64,000 nt of DNA, from contig OX327697.1 in NCBI GenBank assembly GCA_946807835.1, forward strand, positions 9,253,001 through 9,317,000. Reading direction: 5' to 3'. This DNA is from Ailanthus altissimus (taxonomy: Eukaryota > Streptophyta > Magnoliopsida > Sapindales > Simaroubaceae). The notes beneath the pieces are model-generated. The model saw only the letters and a program-made list of their open reading frames with translations, searched no databases and was not told the origin of the DNA. A program made the translations under genes and the position numbers. Positions 1 to 10,704 of this stretch are shown one piece after another (within the stretch, counting starts at the first letter, position 1; each line of letters begins with the position of its first letter).

Positions 1-348
1 CCATCGATAGAGGCTTATGATGAAATTAGTGTCTAAGCCAACAATTGGTATTAAGAGATTAACTAAAAGGTTAATAAATCCAATGAAATACTAGGGGACA
101 AGTCAAAACCCTAGATTATCCTTATTTGTGAATTCTAGCATTTGCTTTTGTTTAGTTTAATTGATAGAGTAAGATTAGTTAATTAAATTTCAGATTGTAA
201 TTTTCTGAATAAAAGTTAAGTAGGTACAATTTTAGTAATTGATTTATATAATTAGATCGCATAGTCTAAGCGGGATCAATACTTGGACTTAAAATTCTAT
301 ATTATTTGATACGATAACGTGCACTTGCATTTAGCTATTATAGCATCA
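1..348 (+). repeat. 3' end of an Athila-like LTR (U5), truncated by window edge
   Basis: The last part holds the U5-type signature seen in the other Athila-like LTRs of this window: a gggatcaatac block near 270-282, then a poorly conserved tatttgatacgataacgtgcacttgc block (305-331), then an LTR-like end at ...gcatca (348). The same signature appears at 20281 and 40066 on the opposite strand. Directly after it comes the interior of a Copia LTR, so this LTR appears to have inserted into that LTR. The far end and any target duplication lie outside the window. Confidence 0.55.
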
Positions 349-470
349 ATCACCTATCGACATAAATTCTGTGTGTTGTTCTTCTACTTTCTCTCTCTAG
401 TTTCTTAATTACTTGTTTCTACATCATATTATTTGGGATAATTACTTGTTTGATTTCTTTTGCTTCACCA
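349..470 (+). repeat. Remnant of the 5' LTR of Copia A1
   Basis: About 110 bp (tgtgtgttgttcttctac onward) match the last part of the A1 3' LTR (2573-2675) and of the Copia A2 5' LTR (12805-12921). The LTR ends at ...cttcacca (470), just before a primer-binding site. The upstream part of this LTR is displaced or lost to the Athila-like LTR at 1-348. Confidence 0.7.
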
Positions 471-473
471 AAC

Positions 474-485
474 GGGTATCAAAGC
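474..485 (+). other. Primer-binding site of Copia A1 (degenerate)
   Basis: gggtatcaaagc differs at two positions from the initiator-Met tRNA complement tggtatcagagc. It lies 3 bp after the LTR end and 16 bp before the gag ATG (502). Confidence 0.75.
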
Positions 486-501
486 TTGGTTTTAAGCAGA
501 C

Positions 502-2093
502 ATGGCTACACCCAAGTATGAGGTAGAGAAATTTAACGGTACAAATGACTTTAATCTGTGGAAGATGAAAGTAAAGATGTTATTGGTAAGCTAACAGTTA
601 GACTCAACATTAGAGGAGACTGTAGCTCTATCTAGGGAAGAGGAGAAAATGCTAGAGTCATCTGAGGCTGAAGCAGAAAGAAGGGACATTCAAGAAAGGG
701 CTTACAGTACAATCATTCTGTCATTAAGCGATGAAGTACTAAGGGAGGTAGTAGGTGAGACAATGGCGATTGGTCTTTAGAAGAAGCTTGATTGTCTTTA
801 TATGCGAAAGTCATTGGCCAACAGATTGTATATAAAGAAGAAGCTATATCAGTTATCCATGTCAGAGGGGACACCGATGAAAGATTATATAAATGCTTTC
901 AACAAGATCATTCTTGATCTTGAGTCTATCAACATCAAGATAGAAGATGAAGATAAGGCAATTATCTTACTAAGTTCACTTCTCAAGAGTTATGAGAGTT
1001 GTGTTGCTATACTTCTCTACGGCAGAGAGAGTTTAATGATGAGCGATGTGAAGTCATTATTAAAATCAAAGCTATTAGAAAAGCAAATTGAGGGCAATGC
1101 AGAAAGATTATCTATAAGAGAAAGGTCCTCATATAGAGATAGAAGAAAAAAGGGCTCAAGATCGAAGTTTAGAACTCTTGGGAAGTACTATTACTACAAG
1201 AAAGATGAGCACTTCATAAAGAGCTATCTGAAAAAAAAAAGCACAAGATAAGAAGAAAGCGGATGCTACGCTTGCATATGATGATAACTATGATAGCGTA
1301 GAGACTTTAGTCACTACTGATAGTAAGAGTACTAAACAACGGGTTCTTGATTCTAGTTAGACATTTCACATGTGCCCACACAAGTTTTGGTTTATAAATT
1401 TTTAACCTATTAATGGTGGCAAGGTGTTAATGGGTAATAACGTTGCTTGTCAAATGATGGAAATTAGTAGTATTAAACTTAGGTTGTATGATGAGCGAGT
1501 GAGAGAGTTGATAAAAGTTAAGTATGTTCTTGACCTCAAAAAGAACTTGATCTCACTAGAGACTTTAGACCAGAATAGGTGTTTCATTAAGATTGACGGA
1601 GGATTTTAAGAGTATTAAATAGTTCTATTGTGGTAATGAGATGAGAGAAGCACAAAGGTGTTTATGTGCTAAAGAGTAAAGTTGTAAATGGTTTTGCATT
1701 ATTCTCTGTAGATGATGAGAATATGCAAATCAAGTTGTGACATCTTAAACTAGAATATTTAGGCAAGAGAAACCTGAATAAGTTATTTAGTCAAAAGACA
1801 TTTAGTGAGGATAGGTTTCGACCATTAAATTTTTGTGAATATTGTGTGCTAAAAAAGCACATAGGGTGAGGTTTAGTACCGACAAACATAAAACTAAGGG
1901 GACTCTTGACTACATACACTCGAATCTTTGGGGACCATCTCAGACAACTACTTATGATGGTGTAAGGTATTTTCTCAGTTTAATTGATAATTATTCAAGG
2001 AAGCTGTTGGTCTATGTGTTGAAGAGCAATGATAAAGTTTTTGATACGGATATGAAAGATCGAGATACTTTGTGCATAATTTTGAATCAATGA
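502..2093 (+). pseudogene. Copia A1 gag-protease-partial integrase remnant
   Basis: Starts MATPKYEVEKFNGTNDF, the same Gag start as Copia A2. Gag runs to about 1250 with in-frame stops near 592 and 778. Its zinc knuckle has decayed (the first cysteine and others are replaced by Y or S). The protease active-site stretch (1348-1380) has lost the usual DSG triad to a stop. A pre-integrase region follows. The integrase begins with the YIHSNLWGP block (about 1910-1935) holding the place of the first catalytic Asp, here Asn. It then stops: from about 2050 the sequence is the 3' end of the element. Many stops and frameshifts mean no product. Assignment to the Tork/TNT1-like group rests on resemblance to A2. 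Confidence 0.85.
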
Positions 2094-2100
2094 GAGGATT

Positions 2101-2675
2101 TGTTAGAAAGTTGATTAAAAATCATTGGGATATGATTTAAAAAGTAAGCCAAGTATGATGGGTATGCGAAGATTGAAGATAAACGTAAAAGGAGGACAAA
2201 AGATGCATTGAGCGTGATGGTTTAGCGCCGCGACACCTAGTACAGGAAAAAGACTTTTTCATTTTGTTGAGTATCCTACTTGCTCCAAGTCTCCCTAAAA
2301 TGACTCTCATACATTTAGGGTTAACTTAGGTCATCTTAAAGAGTATATAAGGGACCTTAATTGGCTTGTAAATACATCTTAGTACCATTTTTGTGATATT
2401 TAAGTGATCAAAGTGTTCTTTGTGATTGTTAGTAAAAGAAACCCCTAGTTTACAAAAGAGAATGAGTTCTTTCTTGTAAAAGCCATACTTTGTAAGTACT
2501 TTAAGATTAAATAATAAGATAGTGTGATCTAGATCCACCGTGGACGTAGGCAAGTTGTCAAACCAGGTAAATTTTGTGTGTTGTTCTTCTACTTTCTCTC
2601 TTTAGTTTTTTAATTGCTTGTTTCTACATTATATTACTTGGAATATTTGCTTGTCTGATTGCTTCCGCTTCAACA
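2101..2675 (+). repeat. 3' LTR of Copia A1
   Basis: Starts tgttagaaagttgatt and ends gcttcaaca, matching the A2 LTRs (12187-12921, 17008-17710) along most of its length. It includes a TATA-like block (gagtatataagg, 2340) and a short GC-rich block (about 2213-2240). Confidence 0.85.
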
Positions 2676-3594
2676 CTCCCATTTCGATTTCTAGTGGATT
2701 TTAATGAATTTTTATTTGAAAGAGATAATGAGGGTGAAAGGTATATAGTGATGAGAAGCTCAATGAAGGACTTCTAGGATACTATCTTTGAGTTAGAACT
2801 TGCTGAGGTTAGTTTTATGGGAAATCGATTCACTTAGAAGGGTTCTTAGGTAGATGAAAAATTCATTATAGAAGGATTAGATATATCATTTACAAGCTAA
2901 GATTTGTTTTCTCTCTTTTCGAAGACTAAAGAATATCATTTGGATTTCTTTTCCTCGAACTACAAAGCTATCCAGATTATTTTGAAGTTTAAGGGACCAA
3001 GTGCAAATAAGCAAAATTATAGAAAAAAGGTTCAAGTTTAAGCCGGTGTAGATTCGGGAAGAGGGCTATGAAGAGGTTGTCTAAAAGTTATAGAGTACAG
3101 AGTGTATTTCTATTTTAAAGAAGTTGGATCAGTGTGGTAGGGTACTTATGGAGTGGAATTATAAATAAGAAGGGGCAGTACCTACGAGAATAAAATAAAT
3201 TGAGAGAAACCTTAATTGTTTACTAGAATCTAACTCTATTTCATTTGAAAACTGTCAAGTACACCATCTAGAGGAGGAGCTCTAGAAGTTGCTCGAGTAT
3301 GAAGAAGTCTATTGATACCAAAGGGCTTGAGCTGACTGGTTTGCTTGGGGTGACTGTAACACAAGCTTTTTTCATCAAAAGCTTCGGCAAAGAGAGAGAA
3401 AAATTAATATAGGGGCTGTTCTCAAATAGAGGTTAGTGGGTTAAGGATGTGAATGGTATCTCATTGATCATCTTAGACTTTTTTGGCTAGTTTGTTCAAA
3501 TCAACCAATGTTAAGGATGAGATATAGTATTAGGAACTTCAGCTTTAGGATTTTGATAACGTGATTACACGCATTGTTGAAGACCAGTTAGGTA
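2676..3594 (+). pseudogene. LINE ORF2 fragment: endonuclease end and pre-RT linker
   Basis: The first residues read LPFRFLVDFNEFLFER, matching the GDFNE block of plant L1 endonucleases. An FTWxG-like block follows near 2825-2840. Further on, a segment with YEEVY..QRA.ADWFAWGDCNTSFFHQK (about 3296-3382) is typical of the region before reverse transcriptase, where the host LINE would read DWLxxGDxNTxFFH. More than ten stops and shifts. The sequence breaks at 3594 where the LTR of Copia B begins; the same protein resumes at about 6722 in the SxGxFKAxxPDGF motif that opens RT. Confidence 0.75.
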
Positions 3595-4465
3595 TGTTGA
3601 ATGGGCTTTCACTAAGGATTCAACAATTTTGTTTGGGCAAGAATTGAAATGAATATCAAAGAAGAGAGTCACAATAAGTCTAAAACGTATAGGACACGTG
3701 TAAAGATGTATAGGACGTGTGGGACACGAAGAGAAAAGTGAATAGGACTTGAAGACGCAAAGGAAGCAGGGAAAAAACATGTACCAGTTGACAGGGCTAG
3801 CGCTATAGTGCCCAACACTAAGCGCCGCGGCACCAGATCAGTGAGTCAGCGTCGCGACATCAGGCATCCAGCGTTGCGGCTCTGGGCACAGCATGCTCAG
3901 CACTATAGTGCTAAATTGGGTGGAGTCTATTTTTGTTTCAAATTTCTGAGTTTTGGGAAGTTTTGGACTTCCAAAATAAGTGAACTCTTACGCCAATAAA
4001 GATTATAGTTAGTAGGCTCAAAATAATCCCTATATAAACCATTGTAAACCTTTTAGGTTGAAATCAAGCATTAAGAGAGTCTCTAAGAGTAGGAAGAACT
4101 GGGCAGACACTAAGTGCTTATGTGCGCTAAGTGGAACTATTGTTTGGGTGTTCATTGCTCACAGTAGTGCAAGGATACACTGAACATTAGGTCATTTTGA
4201 GGGTTTTTTATTGGGTTTTCCTTGTAAAATCTCAAGGGAGTTGATAAGAGAGGCTAGGATCTTTAGATCCACTGTGAATGTAGGTAATTGGCCTAACCAC
4301 GTAAGTGATTATATTGTGCTCTTTATTACTTGCTTTGAATTCTTGCTATTTTGCTTGATATATAGGTTATTCTGCTGCACAAAGAGATTAGGGTTAAAGG
4401 TTGAACTTGGTTAAGGTTCTTCGCTTTAACCTAATCTTACAAGGAGAATGGTGATTCCTCCAACA
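3595..4465 (+). repeat. 5' LTR of Copia B
   Basis: Begins tgttgaatggg (start placed by alignment with the 3' copy) and ends cctccaaca. Contains a GC-rich block (gcgccgcggcacc, 3820-3835, and around 3850-3880) and, about 130 bp downstream of it, a TATA-like ccctatataaacc (4029-4041). Confidence 0.75.
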
Positions 4466-4468
4466 AAC

Positions 4469-4480
4469 TGGTATCAGAGC
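4469..4480 (+). other. Primer-binding site of Copia B
   Basis: tggtatcagagc, an exact complement of the initiator-Met tRNA 3' end, 3 bp after the 5' LTR. Confidence 0.9.
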
Positions 4481-4530
4481 TAAGGTTCGATAATACACAC
4501 CTAAGGTATTTAAACCATAGCTATAATCAA

Positions 4531-5600
4531 GTAAGAAATAGAGAAGTTCAATGGGATGAATGACTTTAAAATCTTTAGAGGAATAAGGTTAGGGCTCTAC
4601 TAGTGAAGGAAGAGCTAGGCTCAACCTTGGAGGAAGCCAGTTCCTATACTGGCAAAGAGATGATAACCTCAAAATTTGGGCAGAACGATTGGGACACAAT
4701 TCAGAAAAAGGTTTACAGTACTATAATCCTAGCATTAAGCGACGAAGTATAAAGGGAAGTTGGTGATAAAGAAACTACTTTAGGGCTATGGAAGATACTT
4801 GAGGCATCAAACATGAAGAAGTCTCTTGCAAGTAGACTTTTTATGAAAAAGAAACTACATCAGTTAACTATACATGAAAGATCTTCATTGATAGCACACA
4901 TTGACGAGTTCAATAAGATCATCATAAGTCTTGAGCAATTAGGTTTCAAGACTGAGGATGAAGACAATGCCATAATCTTGTTAAGTTTATTGTCGAAGAG
5001 TTATGAGAGTTTTATGGATACGCTGCTATATGGTAAGGAGTTCTTAATGATGAATGATGTCAAGGCATCATTGAACTCAAAAGAATTGACAAAGAGATTT
5101 AAATTCGAGAGTAGAGCAGCATTACTTGCACAAGAAAAAAGAGTAACCAATCGAGAATAAGATCTAATAAGTATTTCCTTTGTAATAAGGAGGGGTACTT
5201 TGTGAAGGATTGTTTGAGATCAAAAGAACAAGGAGGGTGTGCTGTAATCGGTACTCTTAGGGAAGATAGCAAAGTTGTAGACATGTTGGTAGCCTCAAAG
5301 GAAAAATACGCTGACAAATGGATACTAGATTTGGGGTGTAGCATCCATATATATCCCGACAGATAGATGTTTACCAACTATAAAGCCAAGAGAGGTAAAG
5401 CTCAAATAGAGAATGACATGATTTGTGAGATCATGAGAGATGGTGACATAAGATTGAAGATGCAAGGTAGAGAAACTAGGGACTTACATGGTGTAAGGCA
5501 TGTTTCTAATCTAAGGAGGAACTTGATATCCTTAGGCAAGCTCTATGAGGAAAGGTATTCGATTAGAGCGAAAAAAGAAAAACTAAGGGTAGAAAAATGA
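4531..5600 (+). pseudogene. Copia B gag-protease remnant
   Basis: The best-preserved stretch (4813-5160) reads as Gag with LASRLFMKKKLHQL and IIISLEQLGFKTEDEDNAII, clearly homologous to A1/A2 Gag but a different family. A zinc-knuckle-like CNKEGYFVKDC (about 5188-5220) lacks the first cysteine pair spacing and has Y for H. The protease motif WILDLGCSIHIYP (5318-5357) has L for S in the DSG triad. The reading then continues to 5600 (RHVSNLRRNLISLGKL) and is lost before integrase. Stops at 5158 and elsewhere. It cannot encode a working Gag-Pol. Confidence 0.8.
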
Positions 5601-5931
5601 TCTATAAGGTTTAAGGGTGAAAAGCATAATGCAGGGGCTCTATGTGCTTACTAGGATGGCCATAAGTGGTCCAACATGGGGTGTTGGGGTAATGCAAACT
5701 ATTAGGTGACATCCAAACCATGCTCATCGAGATGATGAGAGTCAGAAATGAGTATAACATATCTATACCCTATGCAAGGTACACGAATACCTTTCGAGAC
5801 CAAAGTCACTAGCCCGAAAAAAGTTAAGTCTTATGGAGACTTAACTAGACTCAATTCTAAGTAATAGAGTATTAGTGTGGATCGGATCCAGAAGCCTTCT
5901 TATTTGGAAGATTTTGAATCAAGGAAGGGTT

Positions 5932-6718
5932 TATTAGAGCTTTGGTGATTCAACAATCTTGTTTGAGTAAGAATTGAGATGAATATCAAAGAAGAGAGTT
6001 ACAAGAAGTCTAAAACATGTAGGACACGTATAGGAAAGTCTAAGACGTGCGGGATATGAAGGGAGAAGTGAAACGAGACTCGAAGACACGAAGGAAGCTA
6101 GGAAAAAGCACATAGTAGCTGACAGGGCTGAGCGTAGAAGCGCCTAATGTTGAGCGCCGTGGGCCCAAATCAGTGAGTTAGCGTCGCAGAGCCAGAGCAG
6201 GCAAAGTCCATTTTTGTTTCAGATTTCAGAGTTGGACTCTTACTCTAATAAGGATTAGTGTTAATAGGCACAAAATAACCCATATATAAATCCTTGTAAA
6301 CCCTTTAGGTTGAAATAAAGCATTAAGAGAGACTCTAAGAGAAGGAAGAACTGGGTAGACACTAAATGCTTGTGTGCTCTAGGGTGAAATCGTTGTTTGG
6401 GTGTTCATTACTCATGGTAGAGTAAGGGTGCATTAAACATTAGGTCTTTTTAAGGGTTCTTCATTGAGTTTTTCTTATAAAATCTCTAGGGAGTTAATAA
6501 GAGAGGCTAGGATCCTTGGATTCACCGTAGACGTAGGCAATTGGCCAAACCACGTAAGAAATTGTGTTGTGCTCTTTATTATCTGCTTTGAATTCTTACT
6601 ATTTTGCTTGATATACAGGTTATTTCACTGTACAAAGAGGTTAGGATTTAAGGTTGAACTTGGTTATGATTCTTTACTTTAACCTAATCTTACGAGAAGA
6701 AAAGTGATTCCTCTAACA
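5932..6718 (+). repeat. 3' LTR of Copia B
   Basis: Matches 3595-4465 with scattered substitutions and a roughly 80-bp shortfall, mainly in the GC-rich block (about 6128-6200). Ends ctctaaca (6718). The purine-rich aatcaaggaaggg just upstream (5918-5930) is the likely polypurine tract. Confidence 0.75.
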
Positions 6719-6721
6719 AAG

Positions 6722-8402
6722 CTGTATCTACTGTTGGTGTGTTCAAGGCTCTAGAACCGGATGGTTTTCGTGCAATATTATTCCTGATATATTGGGGCAT
6801 TGTGAAAGGAGATGTGGTTATATTTTATTTAAGGGTGCTTAATGAAGGCTTGTCCTTGGAAAATTTTAATGATGACAACATTGTGTTAATCTCAAAGATA
6901 CCACACCAATTAGGGTTTCTAATTATCACCGTATAAGCCTTTACTATATTATATGTAAGATTATTGCTAAATGTATGACAAATAGGCTCAAGGTGGTACT
7001 TTCAAATGTAATATCATCTTCCCAAAGTGCTTTTGTTCTAGGACGATTGATCATAGACAACATTATTGTCGCTTTTGAGATGATGCACTCACTGATACAA
7101 GAAAGAGAGGGAGGGAAGGGTTTTTAGCATGTAAGTTGGACATGAATAAAGCCTATAATTGGGGGGAGTGACAGTTCCTTTTTGGTTTTATGATAAAATT
7201 AAGGTTCAGTAGACGGTGGGTGAAGATGATTCACAATTGACTATCTACAATCTGTTTTTGATTTCGGGGTAATCACAGGGCAAAGGGATACATTATTCCG
7301 ACAAGGTGCCTCTATCACCTATTAATTTTTTATATGTGCAGAGGGTTTATCATATTGGTTCCAATAAGCAGATTTGGAGGGTTCTTTGTATGGCTTTGCT
7401 TGTGCGCATAATGCTCCAAGAGTAACTCATCTATTCTTTATAGACGATAACTTGGTTTTTTGCAAAGCTAACACTGAAAATTAATCTTCTGTAAGGAGAA
7501 TTCTATCCAGGTACGAGGAGCTATTTGTAAAAACACTAAATTATAAAAAATCATCTACCTTCTTTAGCCCTTGTGTTGATCCCAGGATTAAGGATGACAT
7601 TTTACGAACTCTCAGCATGGTAGGTGAAAACATCTATGAAAAATACTTAGCCCTTCCTTCTTACATTGGTTTAAGTAAAAGGGTGGTATTTCAGAATGTG
7701 GTTGAGCATGTTTGGAAGAGGTTAGAGCTGTGGAAAGCTAGGTCTTTCTCGGTTAGAAGGAAGCTAACCTTTCTAAAAGTTGTTATTCAAGCGATACCAA
7801 CAATTCAATGTCCATATTCCGATTACCTATTTCATTTATGAGCAACTTATGAGGGACTTTTGGCGGGGTTCAACTGAAAATGGGAAGAAGTTACATTGGC
7901 TAAAATGGGGAGATATCTGTAATGCAATGAAATATAGGGGATTAGGTCTGCAAAATCTTCAGGATTTCAACAAAGCCTTGGTCGCAAAACAAGGTTGGTG
8001 CTTGCTCACGAATAATTCTTCACTACCAGCTTGCATACTCAAAGCAAAATATTTCCCTAATGTTAGCTTTATGGAGGCTATGGTTGTTAAAGGGAGCTCG
8101 TTCATGTGGCGGAGTATGATTTGGGGTAAGGAATTGCTAGTTCACGGTGTGAGATGGTCGGTGGGTGATGGTACCAAAATTACTATTTTTTCGAACCCTT
8201 GGATACCAAGGCAACTGGATTTTAGACCTATCACACCTAGCTTGTGGAGGGATACGTATCAGGTTGCGGACTTGATGACATAGGAGGGATTATGGTACTT
8301 TACAAGGTTGAATGAGCTAGCCTGTTGATTCGGCTCTAATTGCTACAATACCAGTTGGCACACCTAATGTACCCCAACTCAATTAATTGGTACTTTACAA
8401 GA
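6722..8402 (+). pseudogene. LINE ORF2 fragment: reverse transcriptase and post-RT region
   Basis: Opens with VGVFKALEPDGFRA (6733-6775), the KAPGPDGF block of L1 RT. The SAFVxGRLIxDNI block is recognisable at about 7022-7060. The FxDD-type catalytic block is visible near 7433-7450 as LFFIDDNLVFC. A region with KYLALPSYIGLSKR (7640-7685) leads to the post-RT segment. 7780-8283 is open for 167 codons with DFWRGSTENGKKLHWLKW, GLGLQNLQDFNKALVAKQGW and SSFMWRSMIWGKELL, all typical L1 blocks. Reading frame changes at about 7800, and stops occur at 6935, 7125, 8281 and elsewhere. Non-functional. Confidence 0.85.
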
Positions 8403-8680
8403 TTAATTCGTGAATCGAACCGAATTAAACCAAAATTTTTGGTTCAGTTTGATTCCATTTAAATTTCAGTTTAGGATTCGGTTTGATTTTCTTAGATCTA
8501 ATTGGTTCAGTTTTAGTTTAGTTTAAAAAAAATACACTAAAAATTAAAAAAAAAAACAAAATTAAACTAAATCGAACTGAACCGGTTCGGTTTTATTTGA
8601 ATAGACTTGAACCGATTGATTAGGTTTTGGTTCTGTTCGGGTCAGAACTGAAACCAAAACCGATTCTGCCCGCCTCTACT
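8403..8680. repeat. AT-rich foldback repeat (gaaccgaa-type) inside the LINE
   Basis: The LINE reading stops near 8402 and resumes near 8690. Between them are many gaaccgaa / ttcggttc words on both strands. An imperfect inverted repeat pairs ggttcagttttagttt (8503-8518) with aaactaaatcgaactgaacc (8564-8583) around an A-rich loop. This looks like a small non-autonomous foldback element. Some LINE codons appear lost as well, so the exact ends are uncertain. Confidence 0.5.
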
Positions 8681-9690
8681 TCTAAAAGTAAAAATCTTTG
8701 TGCGGAGGGTTTTCTATAAAAGTATTCCTGCTAATATGACATTGATGAGAAGACATGTTCCTGTTGATGCTGAATGTTTTCGGTGTGAAGATCATGTGGA
8801 ATCTCATTTCCATGCTCTAGTTGAATGCTCTTCAGTTAGCTTAATCTAGAGTCAGTGTGAGTTCTCGAGGGTGGTGGGTGACTTCATGGTTCGGATATTG
8901 GAAGCTTCCTCTTTCACATGTTCAAATCTCTTTTCGATCGGGATATTGAACTCTTTTGCATATTGCTTTGAGAATGCTGGTATCAGCGAAATTGCTTTCT
9001 TCATGGGAATATTAGAGGTACGCATGGAAATGATATGGTTATGGGATCTTCAGAATACAGGGCACAGCCCATTATCTCAAGAGCAAGAAAATTGCTGGAT
9101 GAATTTAAACTGTTGCAAGGTATTCGAGATACAAAATGGCATGTTGTGCCACTCCATAATTCTATTGATGATACTGTGTTGGAAAAATCTTGGCAACCAT
9201 CTGCAACGGGGAATTGGAAATTGAACGTAGATGCAAGTGTTAACTCGGAAGGAAATTTAACGGGTGTAGGCTGGGTGATCAGGGATGAGGATGCAATTGT
9301 TTGGAAGTGCTCGACCAAGTCTTTCATTTCGGCATGTTCTCCATTCTCAGCAGAATGCTTTGCAATGATGATCAGTTTGGGAGATATGTGGAGCTTGAAG
9401 ATAAGTGGGAAATTACTGAAGCCATTGCAAATAGAATCGGATTGCAAGAACCTAATTCAGGCCATCTCCACATAGCATATCCATGGTATTGAAGGAAATT
9501 TGCTGCAGAACATCTTGGAGTTTTTAGATAAACTTGGTAATACTTCATGCACTTTTGTTGGGAGGGACCAAACACTATTGCTTATTTTCTTGCAAAATGG
9601 GCTTTTATTACTTATGTCTAATGTGTGGGAGAATTTCATTCCCTTCTGTTTAAGAAAGTGTATTCATATATACTTTGAGTCTATTTCTTA
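8681..9690 (+). pseudogene. LINE ORF2 end: zf-RVT and RNase H domain
   Basis: 8690-8845 reads KIFVRRVFYKSIPANMTL then RRHVPVDAECFRCEDHVESHFHALVEC, the Cys/His-bearing zf-RVT domain that follows RT in plant L1s. After a frame change, 9035-9475 is open for 146 codons and holds an RNase H-like domain of the RVT_3 type: WKLNVDASVN (9210-9240) has the first Asp, SAECFAMMISLGDMW the Glu, and IESDCKNLIQA the second Asp. The end of the protein continues after a stop at 9473 in a shifted frame (resembling ...AHxLAKWA) to about 9690, then an A-rich tail. Confidence 0.8.
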
Positions 9691-9722
9691 AATAAAATGA
9701 AGCATTCATTCAAAAAAAACAA

Positions 9723-10490
9723 AGCTACTAAACTAGATGCAAATTGAAGAAAGTCTTTTTCATAAAATAAATGAGCACAAAGCATATGAAGAACTACAAC
9801 TCAGAGTAGATATCTTCAAGAATTGACAAAAATTATAGCTTGAAACGCCATTTGCATCCTATAAGAACTTGACAACAATAGGAGGTCTATCCTACCACTA
9901 AATGCCTAGCAAGTAAGATCAAGAATTTACAATAATATTAACAAATGATTTAGATAAAATTTGGACGTGAGACAATCAAGTGTCTTAAGTTGTAACGGAG
10001 GTTTACCTAATTCTATCGAAGGTGGGATTGATGGTTCCTTGTTCACAAAATAATTACAAACTCATATTGTGTATAAGCTCCAACTGAACATCACACCTCA
10101 CTCGATCTAGCAAAAGGTGCGGTACATGGAGAGGGGTTAAATCAAAGAGAAGATTATGATCTAATTGGGAGTTAAGACAAGTTGTTAAGCAAGCAAACGC
10201 ACATGCCTGAGCTTGTGTAGTTGAAAGCACGTAGTTTAAACTCAAATATGATTACATGGCTTCATCCATGTGAGGTTAGGGAATGGCAGAGTGGATTTCA
10301 TATATATTTTATATATGCACTTCGCAAAAAATACCTGATTTTAATTAATCAAAGTGGTGCATTCTGGCTAGCCCACGTGCTGGAGATGTCCACTACAAAC
10401 GTAAGCTGGAATAGAATTGAGTAGTTGATGGCCGCTGGCCGATGAATTAATTAAGAGAGTTCAATGAGACTGATTAATTGAGGAGAGTTC
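9723..10490. other. Non-coding spacer upstream of the bHLH gene
   Basis: No convincing coding region or repeat family recognised. A G-box-like cacgtg lies at 10374-10379. By position this is the presumptive upstream region of the bHLH gene below. Confidence 0.4.
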
Positions 10491-10493
10491 ACG

Positions 10494-10505
10494 TATATAA
10501 ATATC
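10494..10505 (+). promoter_or_regulatory. Candidate TATA box of the bHLH gene
   Basis: gtatataaatat lies about 65 bp upstream of the inferred original start codon position (10564). Inference from position and motif only. Confidence 0.4.
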
Positions 10506-10704
10506 TGATTTATGTGTTGGAAAACTGTCTGAACCAAATACTTCTGAGTACCTGTAAAAAATTATAGCCATAGTGAGTACTTCTACCTTTTCAAGCAGAG
10601 CAAATTCTCACTTAGGGGCTGAAAATTATCAACTAGCTGAGGAAGTTCACTCTTTGATAAACTTCAAACATGGGTATGATAATTTCGTGCATGGGAATGC
10701 ATCA

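Larger units (their letters stand above)
349..2675 (+). mobile_element. Copia A1: internally deleted Tork-type Ty1/Copia element
   Basis: A partial 5' LTR, PBS, gag, protease and the first part of integrase are followed directly by the end of the element and a 3' LTR. Compared with Copia A2 (12187-17710), everything from the integrase core to the end of RNase H is missing; the join is near 2040-2060. The right flank (ctccc onward) reads as LINE coding sequence, so A1 most likely inserted into the LINE. The left flank is hidden by the LTR at 1-348, so no target duplication can be tested. Confidence 0.8.
3595..6718 (+). mobile_element. Copia B: Tork-type element with large internal deletion, nested in the LINE
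   Basis: Two similar LTRs (3595-4465 and about 5932-6718), a PBS identical to the tRNA-iMet complement at 4469-4480, then gag and protease only. Integrase, RT and RNase H are absent. Either side of it lies the same LINE reading, which shows that B inserted into the LINE. The 5-bp flanks (aggta and aagct) do not match, so either the ends have drifted or a few bases were lost. Confidence 0.8.
2676..9720 (+). mobile_element. L1-type LINE, interrupted by Copia B and an AT-rich foldback
   Basis: In order on the + strand: end of the AP endonuclease (DFNEFLFERDNEG, 2698-2735), linker with a DWFAWGDCNTSFFH motif (3335-3378), reverse transcriptase (6739 on), the post-RT region, a zf-RVT domain (8690-8850), RNase H (9200-9475), and an A-rich end (9688-9722). 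This is the domain order of plant L1 LINEs that carry RNase H. The part 5' of the endonuclease is outside the window or lost. Copia B (3595-6718) sits between the linker and RT; the foldback sits near 8403-8680. Stops and frameshifts throughout. Confidence 0.85.

Noticed and set aside
9001..9447. 148-codon open frame on the minus strand
   Set aside because: Antisense shadow of the LINE RNase H frame at 9035-9475, which has clear family motifs.
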